A stretch of DNA of 41,666 bases, from contig JAIBAK010000031.1 of the NCBI GenBank assembly GCA_019695215.1, positions 1 through 41,666 on the forward strand, read 5' to 3'. Both the position numbers and the translations under genes were made by a program. The DNA is from Bacteroidia bacterium (GTDB lineage Bacteria > Bacteroidota > Bacteroidia > UKL13-3). The notes beneath the pieces are model-generated. The model was not told the DNA's origin. It did not search any database and saw nothing but the letters and a program-made list of their open reading frames with translations. Within the stretch, counting starts at the first letter, position 1. Every line of letters starts with the position of its first letter. Below are positions 1-9,600 of this stretch, piece by piece.

Positions 1-1063
1 CGGGTTTGTTCAGGCAACTGTAATAGTTTGAAGATGATAAAAGCCATTGAAGGCGGGTATCGTCATAGTTAAATGTATCAATACCTGCTTTAACCCGGTT
101 TAACAAGTCAGCGGCTTCATCAAATCGTTTTTGAGCAACATACACATTTGCCAGATTAAGCATAGAAAAATGCGCATCGTGTGAATCGTGATTAGGTAAC
201 CGGTTAATTTCAATATTGCGTTTAAGAAAAATCTCGGCAGCAGCGGTATCTCCCTTGTGCAAAAATGCCTTACCCATGTTTCCATAAACAACTCCGGTTG
301 CCGGTGTGGTTTCAAATTTTTCCCCATTCGGGAAAACAATTGTTCGTATCCGGTCAAGTGTGAGCCTATAATACTTAAGTGCACTATCGGGCTGATGCAG
401 TTTATCAAAACACAAGCCGATATTACTAAGCAATTCCTGAGAGCGCATAATATACTTAAATTCTTTCCTGCACACCTCAGAAGGGTTGATACATGTTTTA
501 AAGTAACGCATCGATTCACTGTATTGTCCGGCACGATAAAGCGAAATGGCTATGCGATAGGTATAATCACTAAACGCACAACTGTCTACATACTGCATCG
601 TACGTTTTCGAGCGTTATAAAAAAAGTTATATGCCTTTGAATAATTCCCCATCCGGGTATAGCTATCACCGGCTGCGAAAAAGGCCCCTGCGTATTGCGA
701 TGGGAACTGTGCAACAGCATCGGCTTTTTCAATAAGACGAATAATGCTGTCGCAATATTGGATTGACTCCTGATAACGTCTTGCATGATAAAGAAAGGTA
801 ATGATCCGATCGTACCTAAAGAGTTTTTCTGCTATTCCGGGATATGGAAGACGGTAAAAAAGCGAATCGATATAGTGCAATGCCCTGCGTACTCCTGCTG
901 AATCCTTGGTGAAAGAAATATTGTCATAGTTGAGTTTACGAATAAATGTGCTGTCAACTGGTGCATGCTCAGCGTTATGATCACCTCCCGGATGGCTACA
1001 GGTTGTGAAAACCAATAGCATAACACCCAGCAAAATCCAAAAAGATGTTTTTGAATAAAACAT
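1..1063 (-). CDS. TPR-repeat lipoprotein, N-terminal part (C-terminus beyond window)
   Basis: The frame is open from an ATG at 1063 leftwards to the window edge, so at least 354 residues are present and the C-terminus is missing. The N-terminus (MFYSKTSFWILLGVMLLVF, then TTCS) is a hydrophobic signal ending in a lipobox-like Cys at about residue 22, so the protein is probably a lipoprotein. The rest is helical and reads as degenerate tetratricopeptide repeats, for example LNLANVYVAQKRFDEAADLL near the visible end and YSKAYNFFYNARK earlier. In Bacteroidota such N-terminal TPR arrays often precede a transmembrane segment and a histidine kinase or LuxR-type output domain, but that part is not in the window, so the function is open. 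A small membrane protein gene lies 73 bp upstream in the same direction. Confidence 0.8.
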   Translation of the reverse strand, partial: MFYSKTSFWILLGVMLLVFTTCSHPGGDHNAEHAPVDSTFIRKLNYDNISFTKDSAGVRRALHYIDSLFYRLPYPGIAEKLFRYDRIITFLYHARRYQESIQYCDSIIRLIEKADAVAQFPSQYAGAFFAAGDSYTRMGNYSKAYNFFYNARKRTMQYVDSCAFSDYTYRIAISLYRAGQYSESMRYFKTCINPSEVCRKEFKYIMRSQELLSNIGLCFDKLHQPDSALKYYRLTLDRIRTIVFPNGEKFETTPATGVVYGNMGKAFLHKGDTAAAEIFLKRNIEINRLPNHDSHDAHFSMLNLANVYVAQKRFDEAADLLNRVKAGIDTFNYDDTRLQWLLSSSNYYSCLNKP

Positions 1064-1078
1064 ATTTATCCCCCCCGT

Positions 1079-1086
1079 CAAAAATA
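1079..1086 (-). promoter_or_regulatory. Candidate -7 element (TATTTTTG) for the TPR lipoprotein gene
   Basis: On the minus strand the sequence reads TATTTTTG, a full match to the Bacteroidota -7 consensus TAnnTTTG, 15 bases before the ATG at 1063. No TTG lies at the usual 19-base distance (the nearest is 23 bases away), so only half of the promoter is convincing. Confidence 0.35.
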
Positions 1087-1136
1087 ATGGTATTAATGAG
1101 TATAAAAAGCAAAAATTACAGGAAAGTTTATTTAGT

Positions 1137-1454
1137 TTATAAATCGAATGAAAGCAGAATACCCGCAGCCAAAATAGTGATAAGGCCAAGAATAAAAATC
1201 TTGTCGGCAATTCGCTGTAACTGTAACAAATTTTGTTTTCTTATTGACATGTAAGACATAAACATGGAAACAGTAAACAAACCCGAAGAAACACATAGCA
1301 CATCATCCACCATACTCAGCAATCTGCTATGGCTAACCTGAAAAATGGTGATTACCGTTAGACAAACAGCCAGCAACGCAATTGACCCGTTAAACAAATT
1401 ACTGTTTACATCAGCCGAACCGGTTTTGTTTTTTTCTGCGCTATTATGCTCCAT
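1137..1454 (-). CDS. Small membrane protein, unknown function
   Basis: The product is 105 residues long and I do not recognise the family. The first ~22 residues are hydrophilic. Three hydrophobic stretches follow (around residues 24-40, 48-68 and 86-103), separated by short charged loops such as SIRKQNLLQLQRIADK, so it is likely an inner-membrane protein with three helices and no enzyme motif. The ATG at 1454 follows a good sigma-A-type promoter at 1476-1504, which supports this being a real gene and not a chance frame. It may be co-transcribed with the TPR lipoprotein gene that starts 73 bp downstream. Confidence 0.6.
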   Translation of the reverse strand: MEHNSAEKNKTGSADVNSNLFNGSIALLAVCLTVITIFQVSHSRLLSMVDDVLCVSSGLFTVSMFMSYMSIRKQNLLQLQRIADKIFILGLITILAAGILLSFDL

Positions 1455-1475
1455 TGTAATTATACGTTAAGTGTA

Positions 1476-1504
1476 CAAATATATTAAGCGGCTCAAAAAA
1501 TCAA
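1476..1504 (-). promoter_or_regulatory. Sigma-A-type promoter of the small membrane protein gene
   Basis: On the minus strand TTG (1504-1502), an 18-base spacer and TATATTTG (1483-1476) match the Bacteroidota housekeeping promoter (TTG, about 19 bases, TAnnTTTG). The ATG at 1454 is 21 bases further on, implying a short leader. Confidence 0.55.
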
Positions 1505-1639
1505 AATTTAGTTTAGTGTAAATGGATTTAAATTCAATTTCATTTGTACTAAAGCTTACTAAATAATGGTTGTAAGATAAATCTAAGAACAGCGGTAACA
1601 ACAAAATCAGGCATATTCTTATCTCAACCATACCTGTAT

Positions 1640-1647
1640 TATATTTG
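1640..1647 (+). promoter_or_regulatory. -7 element (TATATTTG) of the acetyltransferase gene
   Basis: TATATTTG matches TAnnTTTG exactly and ends 11 bases before the ATG at 1659, giving an almost leaderless transcript. There is no TTG at the standard distance upstream. Confidence 0.45.
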
Positions 1648-1658
1648 CGAACAGATAA

Positions 1659-2186
1659 ATGCAACAACAAACACTTTACACCCCCGGTTTAGTGCTGAGG
1701 CCGGTAGAAGAAGGCGACAGACAAAAAGTATTCGAAGGGTTTTCAAATCCGGAGGTAACCCGCTATTTTGATATTACCTATCCCACCTACGAATCTACAT
1801 CCGTTCAAATGGAATGGTATGCTTCCAACCGCAAAGAGCAATCGGGGTTTGCCTGGGCGGTTTGTGATAAAAGCAGCGGTGAGGTAATGGGTGTTTTCAG
1901 TATTTACTTTATAAACAGAAAACATCAGCGGGCCGAATTAGGTTACTGGCTGCTTCCGCCCTATTGGAATAAAGGATTTGCCACCGAGGCGCTCATGGCC
2001 ATTATCAGCTACGCCAAAAATAAGTTGTACCTGCATCGCCTAAGTGCCGAGATTGAGCCTGCAAACACGGCCAGTAAGAAACTTTTACAAAAACTCGGGT
2101 TTAAACGGGACGGTATTTTAAGGGATTACGAAATAAAAAACGGCCAATTTCAGGATCTTGAAATATGGGGGTTGCTTTTAGCCTGA
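1659..2186 (+). CDS. GNAT N-acetyltransferase, RimJ/RimL-like
   Basis: The 175-residue protein is a full-length Gcn5-related N-acetyltransferase of the kind that acetylates ribosomal proteins or small molecules with acetyl-CoA. The N-terminal LVLRPVEEGD strand is typical. The core sequence RAELGYWLLPPYWNKGFATEA (residues ~87-107) contains the conserved strand 4 and the acetyl-CoA pyrophosphate-binding loop (NKGFATEA), and NTASKKLLQKLGFKRDG (residues ~130-146) is the classic C-terminal helix and strand. The substrate cannot be read from the sequence. The start is set by the promoter just upstream and by the family N-terminus. It stands alone between unrelated genes. Confidence 0.88.
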   Translation: MQQQTLYTPGLVLRPVEEGDRQKVFEGFSNPEVTRYFDITYPTYESTSVQMEWYASNRKEQSGFAWAVCDKSSGEVMGVFSIYFINRKHQRAELGYWLLPPYWNKGFATEALMAIISYAKNKLYLHRLSAEIEPANTASKKLLQKLGFKRDGILRDYEIKNGQFQDLEIWGLLLA

Positions 2187-2248
2187 ATGAGGCAAAGGAC
2201 TTTATTCGTTAATTAAAAATCTCAATCAAAATCTCTCAATCAAAAAAA

Positions 2249-2278
2249 TTGGATATCCGCCTAAATAGCCTATCTTTG
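2249..2278 (+). promoter_or_regulatory. Sigma-A promoter of the cold-shock-domain gene
   Basis: TTG (2249-2251), exactly 19 bases, then TATCTTTG (2271-2278) is an exact fit to the Bacteroidota consensus. The predicted transcript would begin around 2284, leaving a leader of roughly 90 bases before the ATG at 2373, much longer than the leaders of other genes here. Confidence 0.65.
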
Positions 2279-2372
2279 AATGCCTTTTAATCACTACACG
2301 GTCCCAGGTTTATGAAATTAGCCGAGCCCGGAAACAAACAAGCGGGCAATTAAAACATATTTAAATAAAACG
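2279..2372 (+). promoter_or_regulatory. Long structured 5' leader of the cold-shock gene
   Basis: The leader holds a perfect 5-bp stem GCCCG (2326-2330) / CGGGC (2343-2347) around a 12-base loop, preceded by a GC-richer block (CGGTCCCAGG at 2299-2309) that stands out from the A+T-rich surroundings. A 14-codon reading frame (2312-2353) runs through the hairpin. Long 5' leaders that refold with temperature are established for cold-shock mRNAs such as E. coli cspA. That this leader works in the same way is inference. Confidence 0.45.
2312..2353 (+). CDS. Possible 13-residue upstream ORF in the cold-shock leader
   Basis: ATG at 2312 opens a frame encoding MKLAEPGNKQAGN and ends in TAA at 2351-2353, 19 bases before the cold-shock start codon. 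It overlaps the GCCCG/CGGGC hairpin completely, so ribosomes translating it would open the hairpin. No Shine-Dalgarno sequence is visible, which is normal for this phylum. It may be a regulatory upstream ORF or simply coincidental. Confidence 0.25.
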   Translation: MKLAEPGNKQAGN

Positions 2373-2825
2373 ATGGCTAAATCAAAAGCAACTTTCAGTA
2401 AAAAAGAAAAAGAAAAGAACCGATTACAAAAACGCAAAGAAAAAGAAGAGCGGAAACAAGAGCGGAAAGCCAATGCCGTTAAAGGCCAAAGTTTAGAAGA
2501 TATGATGGCTTATGTAGATGAAAACGGCAATATATCTGATACTCCCCCTGACCCTAAAAAAATGAAACAGTTCATTCAATCTGAAATGAAGATTGATGTG
2601 GAACGCGAAAAACCCGCGGCTCCGGAAGATTTAGTTAAAACCGGAATTGTTACCTTTTTTAACGACACCAAAGCATATGGTTTCATCAAAGAATCAATTA
2701 CCGGTGACAGCATTTTTGTTCATGCCTCGGGCTTGCTTGAACCTATAAAAAATAATGACAAAGTATCGTTTGAAATTGAAAAGACTTTTAAAGGCGATGG
2801 TGCCGTTAAAGTAAAAAAGATCTGA
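2373..2825 (+). CDS. Cold-shock domain protein with basic N-terminal extension
   Basis: The 150-residue protein is an RNA/single-strand-DNA-binding protein of the cold-shock family. Residues 1-35 are almost entirely Lys/Glu/Arg (KKEKEKNRLQKRKEKEERK), a charged and probably helical tail. Residues ~88-150 form the cold-shock domain, with the RNP1-like strand YGFIKE and the RNP2-like strand IFVHAS that stack on nucleobases. The middle (EDMMAYVDENGNISDTPPDP) is a conserved-looking linker seen in Bacteroidota members of this type. At twice the ~70 residues of CspA, it is the extended form. A long leader upstream suggests post-transcriptional control. Confidence 0.9.
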   Translation: MAKSKATFSKKEKEKNRLQKRKEKEERKQERKANAVKGQSLEDMMAYVDENGNISDTPPDPKKMKQFIQSEMKIDVEREKPAAPEDLVKTGIVTFFNDTKAYGFIKESITGDSIFVHASGLLEPIKNNDKVSFEIEKTFKGDGAVKVKKI

Positions 2826-3083
2826 TACCATTAGCCTCCATTCCTCTTTTTGGGTCTCTTTTACAATAAATAAGGAAAAGCACCGAAATGAGTTTTTCTA
2901 ATAACTCAGGTTGTTCACTTGCCCTTAATAAATCTTAGTTTGTTATTCATAAATCAGTATCGAGTGACATCTAACAGGGAAATGAATCACTAAGCCCTGT
3001 AAATCAATAAAAAACTAAACGTTTTGATATCCATTCCTTGTGCAAGAGTTGACTTAGGTCAATTTTAACTTTCTGCCTGTAAA
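2826..3083 (+). other. Intergenic stretch without a recognised gene
   Basis: I see no gene, tRNA or clear terminator here. The only structure noticed is a short inverted repeat TTGAC/GTCAA (3049-3053 and 3058-3062) just upstream of the next promoter, a possible but unsupported operator. Confidence 0.4.
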
Positions 3084-3114
3084 TTTGTTATTCCCGCAAA
3101 ATCGGATAACTTTG
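3084..3114 (+). promoter_or_regulatory. Sigma-A promoter of the LamG T9SS protein
   Basis: TTTG (3084-3087), a 19-base spacer and TAACTTTG (3107-3114) match the consensus perfectly. The elements and flanks closely resemble the promoter at 6595-6625 of the next large secreted protein. Confidence 0.75.
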
Positions 3115-3141
3115 TTTTCTAATAATCAATCAAAAACCTCT

Positions 3142-6100
3142 ATGAATATGAAAACAATTAAACATCTTGTTGCTTTATCCTTTTTTATTGGTTGTACTAA
3201 AATTGCACTTGCCCAATTAAACCCACCGTCAAACCCTCAGTCAAAAAGTTTTTATGTTGACAATTTCCCAAATTTGCTTGGAACTCCTGAAGAAGCGAAT
3301 TTAATATCTTATTTATCTTGCAATCATTTCGACCACATCATTATCTATGGAGTTGATGAAATAATTAATTCCGGACGATCATGCCAACTTGCGCACTTTA
3401 TCAGGGATTTTAAAATTACATCCTCATCTTTTAATCCCCCTAATAGTAATGGTCGCGTCACAGCCGTCTTCAGTGGAAACTGGTATAATAACTATTTAGC
3501 AATAGTTAATTATAATTCCACCTTCTCATTCACCAGCAATACCCCATTATGCATCTTTAATTTCTCCGCACCAACTTTTCATGAAATTGATGGATTCCAG
3601 TTCGAGAATGAATTTTGGAATGCTGGACCCAATACCCAACCTTATAACGATATGATGACGGATCTGGCAGCTATGCAAAACCATCGCGCAAGCCCTGTTC
3701 TCAACCCAAACAATATTTATCTCGATTTTGAAATTTACCTGGCCCGTTTTAATTACAGCTACGGAAATCCTGGTGTCTTACCTTCGCCCATCCCGGTGAG
3801 TCAGCAGGCACAAGAAATTGCTGATAATTTTGATCGCATCCTGTTTGCCGATTATATGCCGGACCCCAACGACATTCTTGACCATTCGCAGACCACCATC
3901 CAATTGCTGCTCGATAATACTACAAAACCCTCCGTGAAAATTTCCATATTGTATTCCAATCTTTGCAACGCATCGGGCCCCTGGTTGCGCAGCAATGGCT
4001 GGGATTACGATTTGTTTCACAGCAATTATTTCACCACCCCGCTGGCCACCTATATCAATCCCAATCCCGGAAGCTGCCCCCCTAATTATTTTTACGGATG
4101 CAATCAGCATAAACTGATATTGCTTGACCCCACCTGGTTCTCTTATTCCTTTATTTATTATTATCCTGATTGTGATCCTAACTTGCCAAAAACTGCTGAT
4201 AAAACGTCCAATCCTGCAAAGTTGTTCAAGGACGCAATTACTCCAACAATTGGTGGATGTATGTTATCCGGAAATATTGTTCCTCCTATGCATGGTTCAT
4301 TTGTCACCCTTTGCGATGCACAAAATCAGTCTTCCAATCATAAAATTTATCGGCTTACAGACCCGACAGAAAGCTATACATTTGAAGCCTGGATTAAAAC
4401 CCCGGATATGTTAACTCCATCTCAATTCTTTCCTAACCAGATTTTTTATAATGGAATTTTCTCCAATTATTCCTTTAATACCAACTTTAATCCACCACTT
4501 GATCCATCTAATAATCCGCAAATTTTCATAAACACAGTAGACCCCAATTCAATTAATGGCTTTACTATTTTCCTTACTAACAATAATCACCTTGCCATTG
4601 CATCCCCTAACTTTAAAACGACAACAGGAAGTTATTATAACTGGGCTCCTGCCCCCGGTAATGCATGGCTAGGCATACAAACAAGTGAAGTTTTCATATC
4701 TGACGATAACATAGAAATTCCGCAAAATACTTGTACCCGTATTACTGTTAAAGTTGAGTATCTATCAGCTACAGAACAACAGCAAATAACTTTTTACATA
4801 AACGGTGTTTATTCTTCCCAGAAGTTGGTGTCAATCAGAAAAATTTTAGGTTCGATAGGAACGGACCACCAATGTACTGTTGGTGGATGGGCTCATGCAG
4901 TGGTTGGTTATTTAAATCTAAATTACGGCCTTGCGGTTCAAAATCCTGTTTTACCCAATGGAGAACTCGAACATAATACCTACTTTAAAGGATTGATAGA
5001 TGATGTTCGCCTTTGGGATCATCCCCTGGAATCAAACCGGATTACTACAATCCCTTACCTGAATGCATACGCTGACAAACAAGATGTGATGCTATGGCAT
5101 GGTACCAGCGGACTCATATCGAACTGGCGTTTCGATGAGCGTTTTTACAATCAGACTGTGCAGGACAACTCGGATAACCACTATGATGGATACCTGGGCA
5201 GCACCATGTTTTATGATCAGTTTGACCCATTAGGAGTGGTAAGTTGTTACGCTTATGCCACACAGGTCTCAAGCTATCATGACGGGGATAAGAAATTCCT
5301 GAGCCTATCCGCCAATAATCAACTCAACCTGGGCACTGGGGAATTTTTTATGGAAGCCTGGCTGAACCCGGATGATCTATGGTTATCTGAAGAGGTAATC
5401 CTTTCCAACCGAGATGCCAGCGGCAGCAATGGTTGTATATGGGGAATTGATGCCAACGGATATATGTTTTTCCAGTTTGGCAACAGCGGTACCAACAGGA
5501 TCAATACCGACCCGAACAACAGTAGCAACATTGGCATGCAGTTTTTCCGGTATGATGGGAACGGTTACAACCAGCCCGTTTCCTTTGCCGACATCAGCAC
5601 CTTGATCAAACTCAACGACTGTCGCCATGCTGGTATTGAAAGAGTGATTGACAATATTACAGGGCAAACCTACATGCGCTTTTATTTGGACGATATGCGA
5701 AGCAGTGATTACCTGCTGAGCAACCCAAATTTTTCATACATAAATAGCAACATCACCCCATCGGGTGCAGGTAATTTTATTTATGGGTGGGATGCCACCT
5801 CACAATCTACAAACACTCCCTCACTTTCTTTTAGCGGTATGATTGATGATGCCCGCATTTTTAACATTTCTGATTTAAGCAGGTATTATTATTATCAGGG
5901 TATCTACACTCCTCAATATACAGGATACGTAGAAAACGAAGGATACTTTATGCGCAGGGAAAAACGCATCATGGATCATGTGAATGGAGGAAGCAGTATC
6001 GTGGATTTTGATTTTGAAGATTACAAAAAGGATTACTGGCCCAACGTAAACGGTACGCTCGGCAACCAGATTATGCAAAACCGGGCCTGGTATGCAGCCA

Positions 6101-6492
6101 GCCAGCGTCCTGCTTCAGCTATTTTGGGATACAACCAGAATTTTGAGAACGATTTTGATCCCTACATGGTACCCAGTTGTTCCGATGTCCCCTCCAGCAT
6201 TCCTGAAATACTGGAGCCAGATAAGACCAATGGCCATAAACCGTTCTCGAAAAAAAATATTCTGTTTCCAGATTTATCTGCGTACCCAAATCCTTTTGTC
6301 AATCATATTTTCATTAATGCTAATCAGCCAATAAAAGAAGTTTCTGTCTGTAATATTTTGGGTGAACTTATTTATAAAGACTTGTCAGGACGAACAGATA
6401 TTGAGACAGGTACTTGGCACGAAGGTGCTTATTTCATAACTATTACAACCCTTTCAGGAATGAAAATTACACTGTTGATGATTAAGGCATAG
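3142..6492 (+). CDS. Secreted T9SS protein: TIM-barrel-like region plus two LamG domains
   Basis: This start, ATG at 3142, gives a clean signal peptide (MNMKTIKHLVALSFFIGCTK, cleavage near ALAQ); an upstream TTG lies inside the promoter. The product is 1,116 residues. Residues ~25-330 alternate hydrophobic strands and acidic turns (HIIIYGVDEII, EIDGFQFENEFW, IYLDFEIYL, DRILFADYMPDP), suggesting a (beta/alpha)8 barrel, possibly glycoside-hydrolase-like; this is inference. Two concanavalin-like LamG domains follow (~400-635 with YTFEAWIKTP and LIDDVRLWDH; ~720-915 with FMEAWLNPDD and MIDDARIF). Residues ~1040-1116 (AYPNPFVNHIFINANQ through GAYFITI) are a type A T9SS sorting domain, so the protein is exported across the outer membrane and anchored or released. 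It may bind or cut extracellular glycans. Confidence 0.85.
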   Translation: MNMKTIKHLVALSFFIGCTKIALAQLNPPSNPQSKSFYVDNFPNLLGTPEEANLISYLSCNHFDHIIIYGVDEIINSGRSCQLAHFIRDFKITSSSFNPPNSNGRVTAVFSGNWYNNYLAIVNYNSTFSFTSNTPLCIFNFSAPTFHEIDGFQFENEFWNAGPNTQPYNDMMTDLAAMQNHRASPVLNPNNIYLDFEIYLARFNYSYGNPGVLPSPIPVSQQAQEIADNFDRILFADYMPDPNDILDHSQTTIQLLLDNTTKPSVKISILYSNLCNASGPWLRSNGWDYDLFHSNYFTTPLATYINPNPGSCPPNYFYGCNQHKLILLDPTWFSYSFIYYYPDCDPNLPKTADKTSNPAKLFKDAITPTIGGCMLSGNIVPPMHGSFVTLCDAQNQSSNHKIYRLTDPTESYTFEAWIKTPDMLTPSQFFPNQIFYNGIFSNYSFNTNFNPPLDPSNNPQIFINTVDPNSINGFTIFLTNNNHLAIASPNFKTTTGSYYNWAPAPGNAWLGIQTSEVFISDDNIEIPQNTCTRITVKVEYLSATEQQQITFYINGVYSSQKLVSIRKILGSIGTDHQCTVGGWAHAVVGYLNLNYGLAVQNPVLPNGELEHNTYFKGLIDDVRLWDHPLESNRITTIPYLNAYADKQDVMLWHGTSGLISNWRFDERFYNQTVQDNSDNHYDGYLGSTMFYDQFDPLGVVSCYAYATQVSSYHDGDKKFLSLSANNQLNLGTGEFFMEAWLNPDDLWLSEEVILSNRDASGSNGCIWGIDANGYMFFQFGNSGTNRINTDPNNSSNIGMQFFRYDGNGYNQPVSFADISTLIKLNDCRHAGIERVIDNITGQTYMRFYLDDMRSSDYLLSNPNFSYINSNITPSGAGNFIYGWDATSQSTNTPSLSFSGMIDDARIFNISDLSRYYYYQGIYTPQYTGYVENEGYFMRREKRIMDHVNGGSSIVDFDFEDYKKDYWPNVNGTLGNQIMQNRAWYAASQRPASAILGYNQNFENDFDPYMVPSCSDVPSSIPEILEPDKTNGHKPFSKKNILFPDLSAYPNPFVNHIFINANQPIKEVSVCNILGELIYKDLSGRTDIETGTWHEGAYFITITTLSGMKITLLMIKA

Positions 6493-6594
6493 AACTAACA
6501 CAAATATCAATGAATTGATTAACAGTAAATTAAATATTTGACCTTATCTCAAAACACATTCTTAAGCGAATCAACTTGAACTTTCGTCCGCAAA

Positions 6595-6625
6595 TTTGTA
6601 GTTACGACATTTTCTTATAACTTTG
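6595..6625 (+). promoter_or_regulatory. Sigma-A promoter of the beta-helix T9SS protein
   Basis: TTTG (6595-6598), a 19-base spacer and TAACTTTG (6618-6625) match the consensus. The block CTTTC...CCGCAAATTTGTA upstream mirrors the promoter region at 3070-3114, suggesting shared control. Confidence 0.75.
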
Positions 6626-6649
6626 TTTATTCTAAACAACCATATAACC

Positions 6650-9600
6650 ATGCAGTATATAAAGAAAATTATACTGATTAGCCTAATCTATGTTTGGTTG
6701 CCGCAAAGTCTTTTTGCACAAAATGTTTATGTAACCGCCACATCAGGCACCGCTACCGGAAGCTACGCGAATTTAACGCTGGCTTTTAATGCCATAAACA
6801 GTGGTACTCATAAAGGTACAATTGCAGTGCGTATTGATGGCGATTATGCAGCAGGCGCCACCGCTTCTATTAATGCCAGCGGAGTAGGATCATCTTCCTA
6901 TACTAGTATTTATATTTATCCAAACGGCACCCGAATAATTACAGGAAATTTTAACGGACCTGTGATTACATTAAACGGTGCCGACAATGTGGTGATTAAC
7001 GGCATAAACAACGGCAGCAACTCGCTCACCATTCGAAATGATTATACCGCAGCTCAGGCATTCGCAATTTTGTTTCAAAACGGAGCATCCAACAATTCGG
7101 TGAGAAACTGTAATTTATTAGCTTCTCCGGTTAATACATATGGAATTGTTCATTTTTCTACCACCGACTATAACGATAATGACTCTATCTCCAATTGTAA
7201 TATCGGACCAAGTCCTGCAGGAGGTTATCCACTGGTTTCTATTTATGGCCAAGCTTCGGGAACCATTAATTATGCTTCGGACAATGTAGTTATCTACAAC
7301 AACAATATTTATGATTACCGGCACAGTACCAGTAATTCAAATTCATACGGAATATACATAGGTACGAGCCAGAATAACTGGAAAATTTACGGCAACCGCT
7401 TTTACCAAACAACTACCATTACTTATGCTCAGGGGAATCTCAATTATGGGATATACGTGAGCAATACTGTAGGAACAGTTGATATCAGAAATAATACCAT
7501 TGGCTACAGCACTTCCATTGGTACAGGAACTTATACCATCACAGCTGCCTCTGCCTCGGCCGGACCGGGACTATATCCTATTTATATTGCTAATGCTTCC
7601 CCGTCTGCGCAAAGCTACATTGAAGGAAATACCATCAAAGAAATTTATGTTAAAAGTTATGTAAACGGAAACATTTTTCAGGGTATTGTAGTTGGTAACG
7701 GAATGGTGGATATTGGAACTGTTAGCGGAAATACCATTGGAAATTCAACCGGTACAGGTTCTATTTTACTTGAATGTATGTATCCCGGGGGCACTACTCA
7801 GGCTATTGGAATTTATGTAACCACCTCCTACGTTACTTCTATTCAAAATAATTCCATTGGAAGTGTAACCATGAAATACCTTGGATCTACAACTATTTCA
7901 TGTGTTATGAATTTTTATGCCATTCTTCAGTCAAGCGGAGGAAGCACTACTTATGCAAATAATACTGTGGGAAGCAGTGCCCAGGCAAATAGCATTTATA
8001 TAGGATATGAAACGGGTTACTGCACTTCCATTATTCCGGTGTTCAGAGGGGTTTATGCATACAATAACACCAATCCTACCTTAACCGGAAATATTGTTGC
8101 CAACATTCAAACGGCCGGAACCGGAGCCAGCGGTTCTTGTTATCCGATATATGTGCAAATTGCTTCTTCGTATTCATATGCCAACAACAATATTGTTAAA
8201 TTTATTGCTTGCAATTCAGCATGCATCGGGATTTATATGGAGCAATGTGTTGCCAATGAAGTAAACAATAATCAGATTTTTAACATTACAGCCGGAAATT
8301 CCCTCTTTGGAATTTACAGTAACCTGAATGGTAATTCGGGAAGAGTAAGTTCTTCCGTAACCAATAATAGCATTTACAATATTGTCGGAACTTCTGTGGT
8401 TGGAATTTATGAGTTATCAAGCAACGATGTTACCATAAGCGGTAACTCGCTGTATTCGGTTACTGCTTCAAATACCTTTTCAGGTTTGCTGGCTAATTCG
8501 TGTAATGCCACTACCATTAACACTAATTCTATTTACAGCATAACAGCAACTGCAACCATGTATGCTATTTACACAACAGCATGCGCAGGAGCTACCATTA
8601 GCGACAACAATATTTACAGTCTCAATCCGGCTTCCACATTTGTAGGTATATACGACAACAGCAATACTGGCGGGGTTGCCATTTCTAATAACATTGTAAA
8701 CAACGTGACCGCCTCCACCACTTCCAACACTACCAATTATGGGATTTTTTCTACTAACAGCGGCAGTTCACTTCGCGCCATTTCGGGAAATACTATTTCT
8801 AATATCACCGTTAACTCCAGTAATGCAGGAACCACTGTTCCCGTTTCATTAATTGGCATTTACATGTACACTGTTTCAACAGGTAATACCATTTATTCCA
8901 ATAATATTACCGGTTTAAGTAATTCAAACACCTCTACCGCTAATTATGTGGAAGGAATTAGCCTGTACAGCGGCACCTCAGCCACCAATGGAGCCGATAT
9001 TTTCCTTAATAAAATCACAAATATTTCGAGCAGTTCTGCTTCTGGAGTTTCAAAAGGCATTTATATTTACGTGGGGACTTCAAACATTCACAATAACTAT
9101 ATATGCATTAACAATAGTGCTTCTTATTCAGTGTATGGCATTCACACGTATTATGCTGCCTATACGGGTCAGTACAATAATATTTACTACAACACCGTCT
9201 ACATCGAAGGCAGTAATTCAAGTGCGGGTGAATCGGTTTGCCTATTGAGAAGTTATAGCGTAGCAACGGTGTACAACAATATCTTTTACAATAAGAGAAC
9301 CAGTAGTGGTAATAATTACGCCATTTCAAATCCAACCTATTCTAACTACAGCAACTTTAATCTGAATTACAATTTGCTTTGTGTAAACGATCTGGCCAAG
9401 GTGTGTAAACTGTTGGGGACCATACAAAGCTGGGCCACTTATATTGGGGCTAATACCACTGACAAATGGAGTTGGGGCATTACTACAGCCAATCTCCCTG
9501 CAGCAAATTTATTTAACAATGCCGGTTCGGGCGATTTAACTATTAAAACAGGTAATAGTGCCTGTTGGTATGTAAATGGAAAAGGAATGCCCATAAGCGG

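Noticed and set aside
5383..5667. Antisense reading frames within the large secreted genes
   Set aside because: They lie opposite strongly supported genes, lack promoters and have no recognisable domains.
6650..9300. Repetitive Asn/Ser/Thr-rich DNA as a tandem repeat or CRISPR-like array
   Set aside because: The repeats are protein-level beta-helix coils with irregular spacing and diverged DNA; no identical repeat-spacer pattern exists.
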